In this document: in pieces, positions 22,413-33,737 of the stretch
How the letters are laid out: every line of letters begins with the position of its first letter
How positions within the stretch are numbered: the stretch's first letter is position 1
Assembly: GCA_023014485.1 (NCBI GenBank)
Contig: JAJOZX010000088.1
Location: 1,505,001-1,569,000 of the forward strand
Origin: Bathynomus jamesi
Taxonomy: Eukaryota; Arthropoda; Malacostraca; Isopoda; Cirolanidae
Reading direction: 5' to 3'
Length of the DNA stretch: 64,000 nucleotides
Translations under genes and position numbers: made by a program
Notes under the pieces: model-generated
Database searches by the model: none
Told to the model about the DNA's origin: nothing
What the model saw: the letters and a program-made list of their open reading frames with translations, nothing else

Positions 22413-22478
<66 letters not shown>
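19745..22478 (-). mobile_element. 5'-truncated CR1/jockey-type LINE (copy 2)
   Basis: This is the same subfamily as the previous LINE, in the same orientation. It retains the C-terminal two thirds of the endonuclease and a full RT. Its 3' end also has TTACAAGGAAAAG next to (AG)n (19745-19762). The 5' truncation point at about 22416 runs straight into a second, longer (GA)n tract (22417-22478). Confidence 0.88.
19854..22414 (-). pseudogene. LINE endonuclease-reverse transcriptase, copy 2
   Basis: The N-terminal part is an APE-type endonuclease: GGGVLIYVRD, then VYRPPHL and VLGDFN (complement near 22180-22290), then a DHGLIGF segment near 22000. In-frame stops lie near 22094, 21837 and 21656, and a frameshift lies near 22350. 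From 21631 a 479-codon open frame covers NYRPISL, YLDFQKAFDKVPY, GVPQGSVLGPLLF and KFADDTKLG (complement near 20632-20660). A frameshift near 20270 precedes the C-terminal part ending at 19854. This is the longest intact RT core of the three CR1/jockey-type copies. It still could not make a full ORF2. Confidence 0.88.
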
Positions 22479-22480
<2 letters not shown>

Positions 22481-23230
22481 AAACTGAAAGTCTGAAATAA
22501 TGCAAGTAAGTTCACTTTCATTTAAAGATGAGTACACACACACACACACACACACACGGTGATATTTGTTTAAAGAAATCATTCACGAAAGGAGAAAAGA
22601 TAATGGATATTTTATTTATTACATTTATGAATAACTTAATATCAGTTATTCATCATTTCCTCATTCAATTCGCCATCACATCAATCACGATCTTTAGAAT
22701 TTTTAATACATAAATTTCCTTTAAATGCCCGAAAACGTGAGTTGTTTGCGCGTGAGTAAGAATCCAGTCGTCATCTTCCAGCTCTCCTGAGACTCTGGAT
22801 CATCGATAGTAGACTGGAGTATGATCCAGTGACAGAGCAAAAATAAAAGCATATGGAATTTGTGGATGTTAAGAATAAAACTTAGAGTAAAAGAGCAAAC
22901 ATAGAGAGAGAAAGATATAGAGAAGAAAGGGAAAATGGTAGAGAAAAAGAGGACATCAGATATAAACACACACACACACACCACACACACACACACACAC
23001 ACGAGGAATGAGAATGAAAAAATTAAAATGGGAAGTTGTGGTCGTTGAAATAGCGTGCGAGTTGGTACTTTTCATTCAGTTTCCTTATGAGGTAATATAT
23101 CACCATTCGTGTAAGACATTTAAAATTACAGTTATAAAACGCTAAACATCATTTTTATTCATAACACTCATAGACTGACTTTGGGTACCATTTGTAGATA
23201 TTAAAGAGGGATGGCTCTCTCACTATTTTG
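22479..23230. repeat. (AC)n microsatellites and non-coding DNA
   Basis: CA runs lie at about 22533-22557 and 22967-23001 (the latter with one interruption). The rest shows no gene; short predicted proteins here come from the repeats. Confidence 0.7.
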
Positions 23231-23540
23231 ATACAGTAGAATTCGCTGATAACGAGGGGTTACGTTCCAAGTGACTCCGTGATATCGCAGTCCGTGTTAT
23301 CTAATGTTCAAGATTTTATAGGAAAGGTAGGTTAGGTTCCAAAGACCACAAAATCTACGACCTTTACCTGAAATATCAGACATGGGCATCCGGCTTGAGG
23401 TTTGCTCTTTTAGCTTAAAAATACCGCATTAGTTGCATCTTGGCCGGCCACAGTAATCAAAAATAACCCTCAACAATTTTTTGCTGTGTTATTCGCGTAC
23501 CGAGTTATCAGACGCAGCGTTATCAAAGTATTGTATTGTA
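23231..23540. other. Possible pogo/Tigger-type MITE
   Basis: The sequence from CAGTAGAATTCGCTGATAACG (preceded by TA) through GTGATATCGCAG resembles the termini of pogo-type MITEs. The right side contains GTTATCAGACGCAGCGTTATC. I could not match a clean inverted right end, so this is a weak call. Confidence 0.3.
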
Positions 23541-24172
23541 TATATTGTAGGAATAAATTAATTTAACGGAACTTGTGTTGTAGTTTTTACTTTAATTTTT
23601 GATTCATTTATTAAGATATTCAGACGCTTTGGTTACGTGGCCTTTACAAATTTGAGTAGCGTTTCGATAAAAAATAGAAAACCATGTAAAATTGTTTAGT
23701 TTACTACGCGCCTAATTTTATAATGATGGCTCTGATCTGCACGTTGGAGTGCAAACTGTTGCTTTTCGTTTTAGGTGCAGTAGATTTATGCTAGTGGGAA
23801 ATCTGTTGGGTTTCAGCTGCTTTTCTGGGATCAGCCAAATCTTGTAGTTCATCAAGATTGTGTGGTGTGAAGATTTATTATTATTATTTTTTTTTTGTAA
23901 ATGTAACTGTCCAGTGTTGCAATGAAACCACATCATTAATATTGAGGGTTGTTAAGTTATTCACCTGAATCTGCTTATTTTGTGCTTTTTATTATTCTTA
24001 CTTTCTGTGGTTTTAGAATGAAGTTGCTTTGTAGCGAATTTTAAGTGGACATCAATTTTCGGTGCTACTATAGTATGCGGTCTACCTACGATTCGGCGGT
24101 CTACCTTATAATTATAGCTTTTTATCTTCTTTAATAATTGTTTGTTTATATCTCAATGTCAATCGTCCGTGA
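23541..24172. other. Non-coding stretch
   Basis: This is AT-rich sequence with GCGGTCTACCT repeated near 24077 and 24099. No gene is seen. Confidence 0.4.
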
Positions 24173-24244
24173 CGATTGGTTAGGTTTAGTCATGATATTT
24201 TCGTTAGTTTTAACGAAAATATCATGACTAAACCTAACCAATCG
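24173..24244. repeat. Perfect hairpin with GGTTAGG arms
   Basis: The arms 24173-24206 and 24211-24244 are perfect 34-bp reverse complements with the 4-nt loop GTTT. The arms contain GATTGGTTAGGTTTAGTC and ATATTTTCGTTA, which recur at 24481-24575 and 47740-47790. Confidence 0.95.
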
Positions 24245-24422
24245 GAGGTAGACTGCAGAGTGCATGCTATAGAGTATAGAGCACCTAATTTTCTTTCATG
24301 AAAAAACGAACTTAATGGCTATTATAGTGCAAAAACCATTACAAATGTTCCTTCGATTTCAGACATTAATATAGATAAATGTGGCACCTGCATGCAAAAG
24401 GAAAATTCGGATCACCTGAAGA

Positions 24423-24614
24423 TCAGGGCCCCCAGTCTTCGTTAGTTAGCATTAAAGGCTAACTAACCTTATAAGGCTAACTAACGAAAATATCACAACT
24501 TAACCTAACCAGTCGTTAGGTCAACTGTACGCCCTTGACGATTGGTTAGGTTAAGTCGTGATATTTTCGTTAGTTAGCTTTATAAGGCTAACTAACGAAG
24601 GCTGGGGGCCCTGA
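24423..24614. mobile_element. Hairpin MITE, GGTTAGG family
   Basis: The arms begin TCAGGGCCCCCAG and their inverted copy ends at 24614. They continue through GTTAGTTAG and the TAACCTAACC/GGTTAGGTTA core for about 85 bp each. The centre reads TTAGGTCAACTGTACGCCC. No coding capacity is seen. Related sequence lies at 24173-24244 and inside the element at 47523-48186. Confidence 0.75.
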
Positions 24615-24789
24615 CTTTCAGATGATCTGAAAATGCTTTCGGCAACTCAAAGATCCCAAATTGGGGTTTTATGCCAGGGAAAGTCGCGATCTTTAAAAAC
24701 ACTGCACAAAATTTAAAATTTTAAACATTAATCGCTATTGCAGTTAAAATACAGGCATTCAACATACCTTATCTGAGTTCTAACTTGAT

Positions 24790-26800
24790 GAAAATTGAAC
24801 CAGAAATAGAAATTTAAAAAAATTATAACTGTTGGTGGGTAAATTAGACTATGAGGAGTGGAATGGCTGAAGAATTATGATTGAATGCGGGTTGAATTTT
24901 TTTGATATACAGGAATTCTAAAATTCTAACGTAGAAAGGCGATGAATGAGCAGCTAAAATTTTTAAAAATTCATTAAAATTAATGTTGTGACGGCAAAGA
25001 ATGGTATGATCTTGTACTATCGGTGAATTTTCCGTCTTAGTCATCTCGGTCGTGCGGCTGATTTCTTTACAGGAGCAGATTCTCACCTTTAGCAGTCTGG
25101 TGGTAGAGTCAATATATGTTTCTCGCTAACAGCGAGGACAAGTAAACTTGTAGACAACACCAGACTGCCTTAACAAAGGAATACACTCTTTCAGTCGGAA
25201 GAGAGAACTCAGTGTAAACATATATTTTAATACACGCTTAAATTCTAAGGCAGAGAAACTTTGGCGTAGAAAATGCGTGAGTTGTCTTTTCAAGGAAATA
25301 CTGTATTAAGATATCCCAAATGCGGGAGATAAATGCATGTTATATCTTTGAGGACAGTAAGTATAGGGAGTTTAGGTCGATAAATAGAGAACATGACTTC
25401 AGAAACTTGGCTGTAAAACACAGATATGAGATAACCGTTTTTATAGAGGTAATCTTTTGGGTAGACCATCTCTTAGTGAAAACCTTAATAGAATGAAGCC
25501 AGGTGAGTGGCACGGTAAACGAAGATGCGAATGGAATTCATTTTAAACAAATATAGGCAAAACCTATAAAAGTTAGTACCCAGTACCGTAAAGGTTTACC
25601 TCCTATAAACCGAAGTGCAACTTTTACTAACGCTAGATATTTTAACATCCAGAAAGGGCAAAGTGTTTTTTATTTGTTTCATGTCTCCATTGTAAATTTT
25701 ATGTTAGGATGCAGGGAATCAATGAACTCAAAGTCATTCAGCACTCCCTTGTTCCTCAGAGAGCTATTGTATCATCGACATACCTTCTATAGTACTTAGG
25801 ACGAAATTGCAGAGGACAGTTTTTCATAATGATTTTTTTTTTGAAGATATACCATGAAAATATTAGCCAGAGACGGGCCAAGCGGAGATCCCATAGCAAT
25901 CTCATCAGTCTGAAAATATAATTGATTATTGAAAGTTAAATACGAGTCTAACGTAGAAAGTTCCAATAAATTGCTAAAAAGCGGCCTTAGCAAAGCCGTG
26001 AAAGGTTGTATTAGGTTTAAAAAAGATATTTAATATGATAACTATAGTTAAGTCTCTTTGTAATGGGATGCTGGTAAAGAAAGAGGTGACATCACAGCTA
26101 ACTATAAGAAAAACATTCTGATTAACTATTTCTTTTGCAAAATGATAAAGAGTTCCTTAATGAAAACTGGCCAATGGAAAGGTGAGAAATCAAAGGAGCC
26201 AAAAATTTTGCAACCTATACCTAGCCATGATGCATGCAGCCAAAGTAGGGCGAAGAGGAACATTTAACTTACATTATCTTTGGTAGACCGTATAAGGAAC
26301 CAAGATTGGATGCAGTGACTTAGAAGACTGTTGTACGCGTTCTTATCGAGTTTACCCGATTCTTTCACTTGACGTTAAAACCTATTAATTTTGCATTGTA
26401 CTTTAAAAATTATTTTTAAAGGAGACTCAAGATTCATTTTAAATTTGCGCGCATCTGAAAGAATTGAATTAAATTTTTTCAATGTAATCATTCCGGTTCA
26501 AAATAACTACACCTCTTTCCTTGTCAGAGCGTGAACTTACGATTAGCCAGAGCTTTTAAAGTTGGTACACCATCTGTCGTGAAGAAGGAAAATAAAGCGA
26601 TAACGTTTGATACCTTGCCAAGAAATTCTTGAGCTAAAAACATAGTTCGATTCTTAAGTAAATTAAAATCGCCTGCAAGGGGGATACAATTGGCATCAGA
26701 CAAAAGTTTTTCAGTTCTAAATAAAATCTATAAAAATTAGGCTTGAAGGGCATGCCAAAATTCATACCGAAAAAGAGTAAAAACGTTTCACGTATATAAG
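24790..26800 (-). mobile_element. Penelope-like element (degenerate)
   Basis: The minus strand encodes a Penelope-type RT followed by a GIY-YIG endonuclease, the defining architecture. Next to its upstream end is a long palindrome (26801-26951) built of GAAAGCGCTCGGACTT sequence. The element has many frameshifts and stops. Confidence 0.75.
24844..26000 (-). pseudogene. Penelope-type RT and GIY-YIG endonuclease
   Basis: The RT segment has QTDEIAMGSPLGP-x-LANIFM (complement near 25840-25920), the hallmark Penelope motif. The catalytic RRYVDDTIAL follows in another frame (near 25755-25795). About 600 bp later the GIY-YIG domain appears: VVYKFTCPRC and YIDSTTRLL (near 25085-25170), then SPFYVRILEFLYIKK-x-QP-x-FN (near 24870-24960). 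Penelope elements use the endonuclease for target-primed reverse transcription. Nearly every block is in a different frame, so the copy is long dead. Confidence 0.75.
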
Positions 26801-26951
26801 CAAGGAACCACAAGGAAAAGGAAAATAAAACACAAAGTCCGAGCGCTTTCGCGATATATTCACATCTTCAGGGACAAGGGAGAGAGATGTGAATATATCA
26901 CGAAAGCGCTCGGACTTCGTGTTTTATTTTCCTTTTTCCTGTGGTTCCTTG
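26801..26951. repeat. Palindrome with ~67-bp arms at the Penelope-like element
   Basis: The arms 26801-26867 and 26885-26951 are near-perfect reverse complements with a 17-nt loop. The outer sequence is CAAGGAACCACAAGG and the inner is GATATATTCACATCT. Such inverted terminal copies are typical of Penelope-like elements. Confidence 0.9.
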
Positions 26952-26994
26952 CTTATTAAAAAGATCACGTGCTGTTTGTAAATTGTATATATAT

Positions 26995-27214
26995 ATATAT
27001 TAATGGTTACTTTTTTATATGTTAATTTAATTACTGTTCTAATTATTTTCGGAACACAAAACCGCGGCCATTTGCTACTCAAAAGAGCGTCACGCTCTTT
27101 TGAGTAGCAAATGGCCGCGGTTTTGAAAAATGAACACAGTGCTTTCCTAAAAAACATTTATTAATTTAGAATTTTTAATTTACGGTTGGGGCTTTTGATT
27201 TATTGTTAATTTAA

Positions 27215-27268
<54 letters not shown>

Positions 27269-27525
27269 CGAATGATCAGCATTACGTTATTCGGTCTTTG
27301 TTTTACATAATTTTGCACTAAAGTTTATTACATTTTATGCGAACAACAAAAGGAAAGAACCTGAAACCTCAGCAAGTAAGTGCCCCGCGAAAATAGCACT
27401 CAACCCAAACTGTTACACTTTCTCCTTTTGGTTAAAAGAAAAGGTCGTACTGTAAGCTTTTACATGATTGGTTACCTTTTGAAAAGCCCAAATTCCCTCT
27501 CTCGTCTTTGTTTTGAAATAATAGT
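26995..27525. repeat. Dispersed repeat, copy A, with (AG)n core
   Basis: The segment matches 33046-33600 along its whole length: TTTATATGTTAATTTAATTAC, CATTTATTAATTTAGA, an (AG)n run (27222-27265) and GTAAGCTTTTACATGATTGG appear in the same order. Copy A differs by containing the perfect palindrome at 27057-27125. No coding content is seen. The repeat is probably a non-autonomous retroelement or LTR fragment; its type is unknown. Confidence 0.8.
27057..27125. repeat. Perfect 34-bp-arm palindrome, 1-nt loop
   Basis: The arms 27057-27090 and 27092-27125 are exact reverse complements around a single C. The sister copy at about 33100-33170 has related left-arm sequence (CCGCCATTTGCGACT) but no palindrome, so the second arm was made after the two copies separated. 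Confidence 0.95.
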
Positions 27526-27979
27526 TATAGTAAAATGGGAAAATAAAAGAGAAAATGGTTGGACATCAATCTTTTATTATAATACGAGAATCAAAATGCA
27601 ATTTCAAATGTGCATGTCACGCACAATATTTCAATCATCTGAAAATATGTAACCAAGCATGACCAACACGAGTAAGGCCCATTTTACAAATACAGTATCT
27701 ATTTTTATGGGGTAGGAAGGAACCTGTTCTTTTTTACCTCCCCCCTTTTTTTTTTATCCCTTTTGACTATATACATAGAGGGGCCTATGCGACGGTAGGC
27801 CCACTATAATACGTGGAGTAAAATAGAGTGAAATGTTATAGGGTCATCAATTGAGCCTTTCAACACAATAAACAATATTAAATAAAGGAGATAGAAATGA
27901 CTGTGGTTTTCGTTTCATTAGGAAAAATGAATTACTGTATTTGATCACAGTGATTAACAATTGTTTATATGGAAAATGT
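27526..27979. other. Non-coding stretch
   Basis: I see no gene here. The sequence is AT-rich with a poly-T run near 27750. Confidence 0.4.
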
Positions 27980-30610
27980 GCATTACTACTAATGATAGGT
28001 TACATAAGATTGGTGGCGTCGTTTTGTTGTACATTCGTAATTCCCTTAGGGCTATCGAGGTTAAGATAGATCTTCCGGCAGCAATTAATGCGATATGCGT
28101 TGAAGTTAGGGCGCGTAGTATTAGCTTTAATTTCGTTGTTGTTTATAGACCTCCAGTTCAACCCCTCGATACCGATACTAGATTTTACACACTTCTTAGT
28201 AACTTTATTAATAATCGGGAGAGTATAGTTGTCGGAGACTTTAACTACCCTAACGTTAATTACGAGACTTTTACTGGTAATGATGAGGGTTTGAGACTGA
28301 TTGGGTTTATGGAAGATAATTTTTTACGACAGATGGTTACCGAACCAACGCGGGTGACAATATTTTAGACGTGGTGATGACAACGACGAAAATATAGTCG
28401 AAGGTTTAGAAGTAGGTGAGAGTTTGGGATGTAGTGATCACCAAATTATTAGGTTTAAGCTATTGATAGAAAACAGTAAGGATAGTAACGAAATAGAAGT
28501 CCCTGATTTTCGTAGGGCTAATTTTGAAAGTTTTGCGGATAGGATGAGAGTAGTGGACTGGGATCATTTTTGGGTGATGACGCAAATTTTCATTGGGAGG
28601 CGTTTAAAGAAAGTTTTTTGAATATCGAAAAGGAGTTTATTCCGCGTAGGCCCAAGCGGTGGACTAGGGGAATAGGCGCGTTCATAAACGAGCGTAACAA
28701 TGTGTATAGACTTAATAAGCGCAATGGCACGGTAGCTAACTTTAATAGATATATCGAGCTTAGACGTCAGGTTAAAAGATCTGTTAGGAATGCTAAGCGT
28801 AATTTTGAGATACTGGTAGCTGTGGATAGTAAACATAATCCGGAAAAGTTATTTGACTACGTTAATAATCGTAAGTCGATAAAAGATAACATAGGCCCTC
28901 TAGTGGACGCTAACGGCGCTTTGGCTTCCGACACTCAGGCGATGGCGGGTATTTTTAACAACTTTTTTGCGACAGTTTTTACCGTAGAAGACGTAAATAA
29001 TGTCCCCGACGTGGACGATATCGTTCCATTTAGTAGCGAGACTATTTTGGATGAAATAACTGTTTACGAGGGTGAGATTGCGCATTATATCAATAAGCTA
29101 AAAGTTAGCAAAGCTCCAGGCCCTAACGCACTTTATCCTAGACATCTGAGAGATTTGAAAGACATTATCGTAGGCCCCTTAACAAAAATTTTTAATGAGT
29201 CACTGGAAGCGGGAATTATTCCTGAAGACTTCAAATTAACTAACGTTACGCCTATTTTTTGAAAAGGCGACCGCACGCTAGCTAGCAATTATAGGCCTAT
29301 TAGCTTAACGTCAATTGTCGGTAACTTTTGGAATCCGTAGTTAGGGATCGTATCGTCGATCACTTAGAAAGTCGCGATTTGATTAATAGTAGTCAGCATG
29401 AGTTTCGACGCCATAAATCTTGTTTAACTAATTTGTTAGAGGTTTATAACGAAATAGTGCGCGAATGCGATAGGCATAGAGCGGCTGACGTTATTTATTT
29501 AGACTTTAAAAAAGCGTTCGATACAGTCCCGCACAGAAGATTGATTGCGAAGGTTAAAGCGCACGGTATACGCAGTCAGGTAGCTAATTGATTAGAGGAA
29601 TGGCTTCGTGCCAGGAAACAGAGGGTCGTTGTTAATGGTAGGGAATCGGGGTGGTTGGATGCAGGTAGCGGTGTCCTTCAGGGTCCAGTGTTAGGCCCAT
29701 TGCTATTCGTAATCTACATTAACGACATAGATGTAGGCTTGACCAGTAACGTGTCAAAATTCGCGGACGATACGAAACTAGGCGGTAAAGTTCTTAACGT
29801 GGACGATAGAAATAGGCTCCAAGACGATGTAAATAGGATCATGGAGTAGACGAATAAGTGACAGATGCAATTTAACGTAGAAAAATGTAAAGTTTTGCAT
29901 ATAGGATCTCGTAACAATAATTACACGTACAGGATGGATGATAAACAGTTAGCGAGCATTGACGAGGAAGTAGATTTAGGCGTACGCGTATCTAAGGATT
30001 TAAAAGTTAGGAACCAGTGCCTGGAGTCTTGCTCAAAAGCTAATAGGATGTTAGGATTCATAGCGCGTAATTTCGAATTTAAATCGAAGATTATAATATT
30101 GTCCCTTCACAAGTCCCTAGTCAGGCCTCACTTAGAATATGCCGTTCAGTTTTGGTACCCGTATTTGCGTGAGGATATTGCTACGAAACTAATTCCGTCA
30201 CTACGCAACAAGTCTTACCAAGATAGAATTAGAGAGTTAGACTTGCATTCACTCGAAACTAAGAAATTAAGGGGGGAGCTTATTGAAGTTTTCAAAATCG
30301 TTAAAAAATCGATAACGTAAATTTTGGCAAACTGTTCACTTTTGATAATAGCAATACTCGTAATAACGGATTTAAATTACGTGGCAGACGTTTCATTACT
30401 AACATCGCTAAAAACATTTTTACGTTTAAAGTAATTGATAAATGGAATAATCTTCCTGCGTCCGTCGTGAACTCTACCAGCGTTAATATGTTTAAGAACC
30501 GTTTAGATAGGCATTTTAAAAATATTAACGTTAAAATAATAAAACAATTAGTAACAGGAGCTCTGTGGTTAATGGTCGAGGACGAGTCTGTTGACGATTA
30601 ATGCCAGCTT
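27980..30610 (+). mobile_element. CR1/jockey-type LINE (copy 3)
   Basis: This plus-strand LINE has a partial endonuclease, an RT and a C-terminal region. It is truncated at the 5' end within the endonuclease. It ends in short TATGCCAGC repeats and AATAAAATTATTAAAAAAAC near 30610-30660. It is the same broad clade as copies 1 and 2 but clearly diverged, and its tail has no (AG)n. Confidence 0.85.
27985..30545 (+). pseudogene. LINE endonuclease-reverse transcriptase, copy 3
   Basis: Endonuclease motifs are GGVVLLYIRN, VVYRPPV and VGDFNYP (28010-28260), followed by GCSDHQIIRF near 28424-28450. The RT has APGPNALYPRHL (near 29115), NYRPISL, VIYLDFKKAFDTVPH (near 29490-29535), GPVLGPLLF and KFADDTKLGG (29757-29785), LVRPHLEYAVQFW and the C-terminal NNLPASVVNS end (near 30450). 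Several stops (near 29262, 29590, 29849, 29860) and a frameshift near 30300 break it. All the main RT blocks are still readable, which suggests an old but near-complete ORF2. Confidence 0.85.
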
Positions 30611-31060
30611 GTGATATGCCAGCGTTTGATATGCCAGCAATAAAATTATTAAAAAAACAAAAATTAGACTAACACGAACTTAGATGTAGCTCGTAGCGTG
30701 AACTAACCCACGTTTTGTTAGACTCTTCATACTTTTTTTTCTTTACTTATCCTCTCTTTACTTGCATGTCTGTAGTTTGCATGGTATGACACTGTTTTTT
30801 TGAGTTAAGACTGTGTTTGCATGGTTTGTAAGCGTTCTTATTTTACTTCTTTTCATCTTTCACCCCTTTCCTATTCTCTTCGACTATTTTTCCGACTTGT
30901 CGGCATTGGCCGGCGGATGATAATGATGAGTCTTTCTCTTTTTCTGAATGAATGTTAACCCACGAATGATAGGTTTTGCTACTTACTTAAGCCCCTATTC
31001 TCTTCTTTTAACCCCCTACTCTCTTCTTTCTCTCGGGCTAACCTTAGAGTAGATCTTAGG
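30611..31060. other. Non-coding stretch after the LINE
   Basis: No gene is seen. The start of this stretch is probably LINE 3' untranslated sequence. CCCCTATTCTCTTCTTT and CCCCTACTCTCTTCTTT are repeated near 30990-31030. Confidence 0.35.
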
Positions 31061-31870
31061 GTTTTTGTTAGCCTTAGCTTCTGTAGATCTGCAGATTACA
31101 ATATTAGAATGAAATGATTCTTGACAAAGAATGATTTTTATACAATATAAGAGTTAGAGGATCCAATGGTGTTAAAAGCAATAACTGAGGTAATGACAAT
31201 ACGGTATTGGTACAGTAATGAATTAGGTCGCCCTAACTGCGGTCGTAAATGCGAGAGTTAGATTGAACGGTATTAAGGCCACTTTGAAGAGAGCTTATTC
31301 GGTTAGGCTGAGAGTATATTGAGTTTGTAGGTTACGCAAAACCGTTTGGCACGATGAAAGAAAAGCTCAGTAGGCCTAATAGGTTTATGGCCTATGTGAG
31401 GTTTACAGACCTGGGTTTCGATGAAGGTAACTCTAAAGACGGAAGGGCCTACGCCGGTTTGGTTGATGAAAAACTTGTTGAAAATAAATGAAGATTCGCA
31501 GGTCGAAATGGATGAATGTTCAGTGAAGCAAAGGCCGGACGGATGACGCAGGTTGATCTTGTAGAAGTAATGTTGCTTCCGAGGGTATGGAATATGGTAG
31601 GCCTCAACGGAGATGATTAAGCTGCGTTTCGTGGTCGGCTGACAGGCTGACTGAGATGAAGTGGAGTAACATGACGAAGGTTGGAGATGAAGAGCGAGTG
31701 CCGAGTGAGGCCTGAGCAAAGAGCAAAATGAGAACGACTTGAAGTGGACTCACGCTTATATAGGTTCCGATGACGCATAGTCTTCACGGGCATTTTGGAA
31801 ACAAAGTAAAATTTGCTTTTCTCTATGAGGTTATTCTTGCCCACGTGTTTGGATTTTATGGCCTTGTTTA
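31061..31870 (-). other. Possible LTR or promoter-like unit
   Basis: On the minus strand a TATATAAG box (complement near 31756-31763) is followed by about 700 bp of balanced-composition, CT-rich sequence. One open frame (31303-31719) has no recognisable domain. This could be a solo LTR or the 5' part of an unknown transcript. I found no matching second LTR and no TG...CA ends with a duplication. Confidence 0.3.
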
Positions 31871-32775
31871 CTTCTACAAGCCATGTGAGAGAGGCGAGGA
31901 AAAGGAATTTTCAGTTATGCTCCTACATACACAATACTCAATTTTATAACTTTGTAATCAACGATCAAATTAACAAATCATTAAATAATCATATTAATTC
32001 TATTTAATTAACAAATAATAAAAAACAATCATATTAAATTCCGTTCACCACACTTACCCTCCCAACTGTTTCAAATAATAATGTTCAATTCAAAAACAAA
32101 AGTAGGCTAAGCAAATTTTAATCGTGTGCTTAACTTTATATATACGAAAAAACAGTTCTCGCCAAAGAAAATGGTCGAAACATATGACTTATAAAAGCCG
32201 ATTAGGGAATGCTTATATTCAGAACTTCTATTTTTCTTAACAGTACCTTAATATTAAAAATGTAAATGAACTATCTCATTTTCTAGACACATTAAGATCT
32301 ATAAATCCATGCTGGGAATAGATTTCCATAAAGGCTACAACTTAAAATTAACAAAAACTAAGCTTTGTAATACACAACCGAAGCTCTGAATAAATTTATA
32401 ATGAAACAAACATTTGTTTACAATTCAGAATTCTCTTATTAATAAGATCCATAAACAGATTTATTAACTGGAATTTACTTTTAAACGAAACACATTTTAA
32501 ATCAAAATTAATTAAATTAACGTCAAATGAAACACCTGTATAAATTTTGGAGATTATCTTCAGTGTGCCATATAAAAGATTTTGTACACTGATCAGTATT
32601 CACATATTAAGGTAGTTTAATACAAATTTTAAGACATAATACAAACCTATTTAAAAGTATACTATTCATTTTATATAGAAATATAAAAAAAAGACGTGAC
32701 ATGAGAAAGCCAAAATGAGATTCCCTCCTGACTAATTATATAAAAAGTTACTTAAAAATTCCTCTCTCTCTCTCT

Positions 32776-32817
<42 letters not shown>

Positions 32818-33045
32818 CCTCTCTCTCACAAAAAAAAAATGGTCGTATTGGGATTTTTGGGGTAATTGGAGTGGATCTGGGAGGAGGGAAAGAAGAAAGA
32901 AAGAAAACGAACCATTACATAAGCGAGGCTGAAATTGGGAATTGTCTCAAAATTGAGAGTCCAAACCAATCCATGATAATTTAAATAAAGAGTGCGTAGG
33001 TTGTATTAAATTCATAAAGAATTTAACAAAAGAAGCGCTGCCACC
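31871..33045. other. AT-rich non-coding stretch with (CT)n
   Basis: No gene is seen. The (CT)n-rich tract lies at about 32760-32827. Confidence 0.5.
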
Positions 33046-33253
33046 ATTAATATAATGGTTACTTCTTTTATATGTTAATTTAATTACTATTCTAATTATT
33101 TTTGGGTATTTCTATATGAAAACAACCGCCATTTGCGACTAAAAACAGTGTGGCCGAAGAAAAGAATGAACACACCGCTTTCCTAAATTACGTTTATTAA
33201 TTTAGACATTTTAATTTACGGGTAGGACTTTTGATTTATTGTTAATTTAATCT

Positions 33254-33321
<68 letters not shown>

Positions 33322-33600
33322 ATACAAGTGGAATGGACTTACATGATCGGTATTACGTTATCCGGCCTTTGTTTTATATAATTTTGCTCTAAAATTTATC
33401 ACATCTTATGCCTACAACAAAAGGAAAGAATCCAAAACCTCGGTAAAAACACACCATGCGAGAAAGCCACTCACCTCAAACTGTTATATATATTATCCTA
33501 TTGGTTAAAAGGAAAAGCCGTATTGTAAGCTTTTACATGATTGGTTACTTTTTAAAACGCCCAAATTCTCTCTCTCGTCTTTGTTTCGAAATAAACAATC
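33046..33600. repeat. Dispersed repeat, copy B, with (AG)n core
   Basis: This is the direct-orientation partner of 26995-27525. Its (AG)n run is at 33256-33316. It lacks the palindrome of copy A. Confidence 0.8.
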
Positions 33601-33737
33601 ATTCTACACAATGATAAGTTCAATAACAATTTTAATCAACGATGAAATTAATTAATCATATTAAATTCAGTTTAATATGTATATTTTTCCCCCCAAGTGA
33701 AATATTATCAATTCGTATTACAGTATATTTTAACTTA

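Noticed and set aside
22296..22582. Ser/Leu-rich open frames
   Set aside because: They are produced by the (AG)n microsatellite at the LINE truncation point; only the endonuclease part is real.
31303..31719. 138-codon open frame as a host gene
   Set aside because: No recognisable domain or splice context; more likely within an LTR-like unit.
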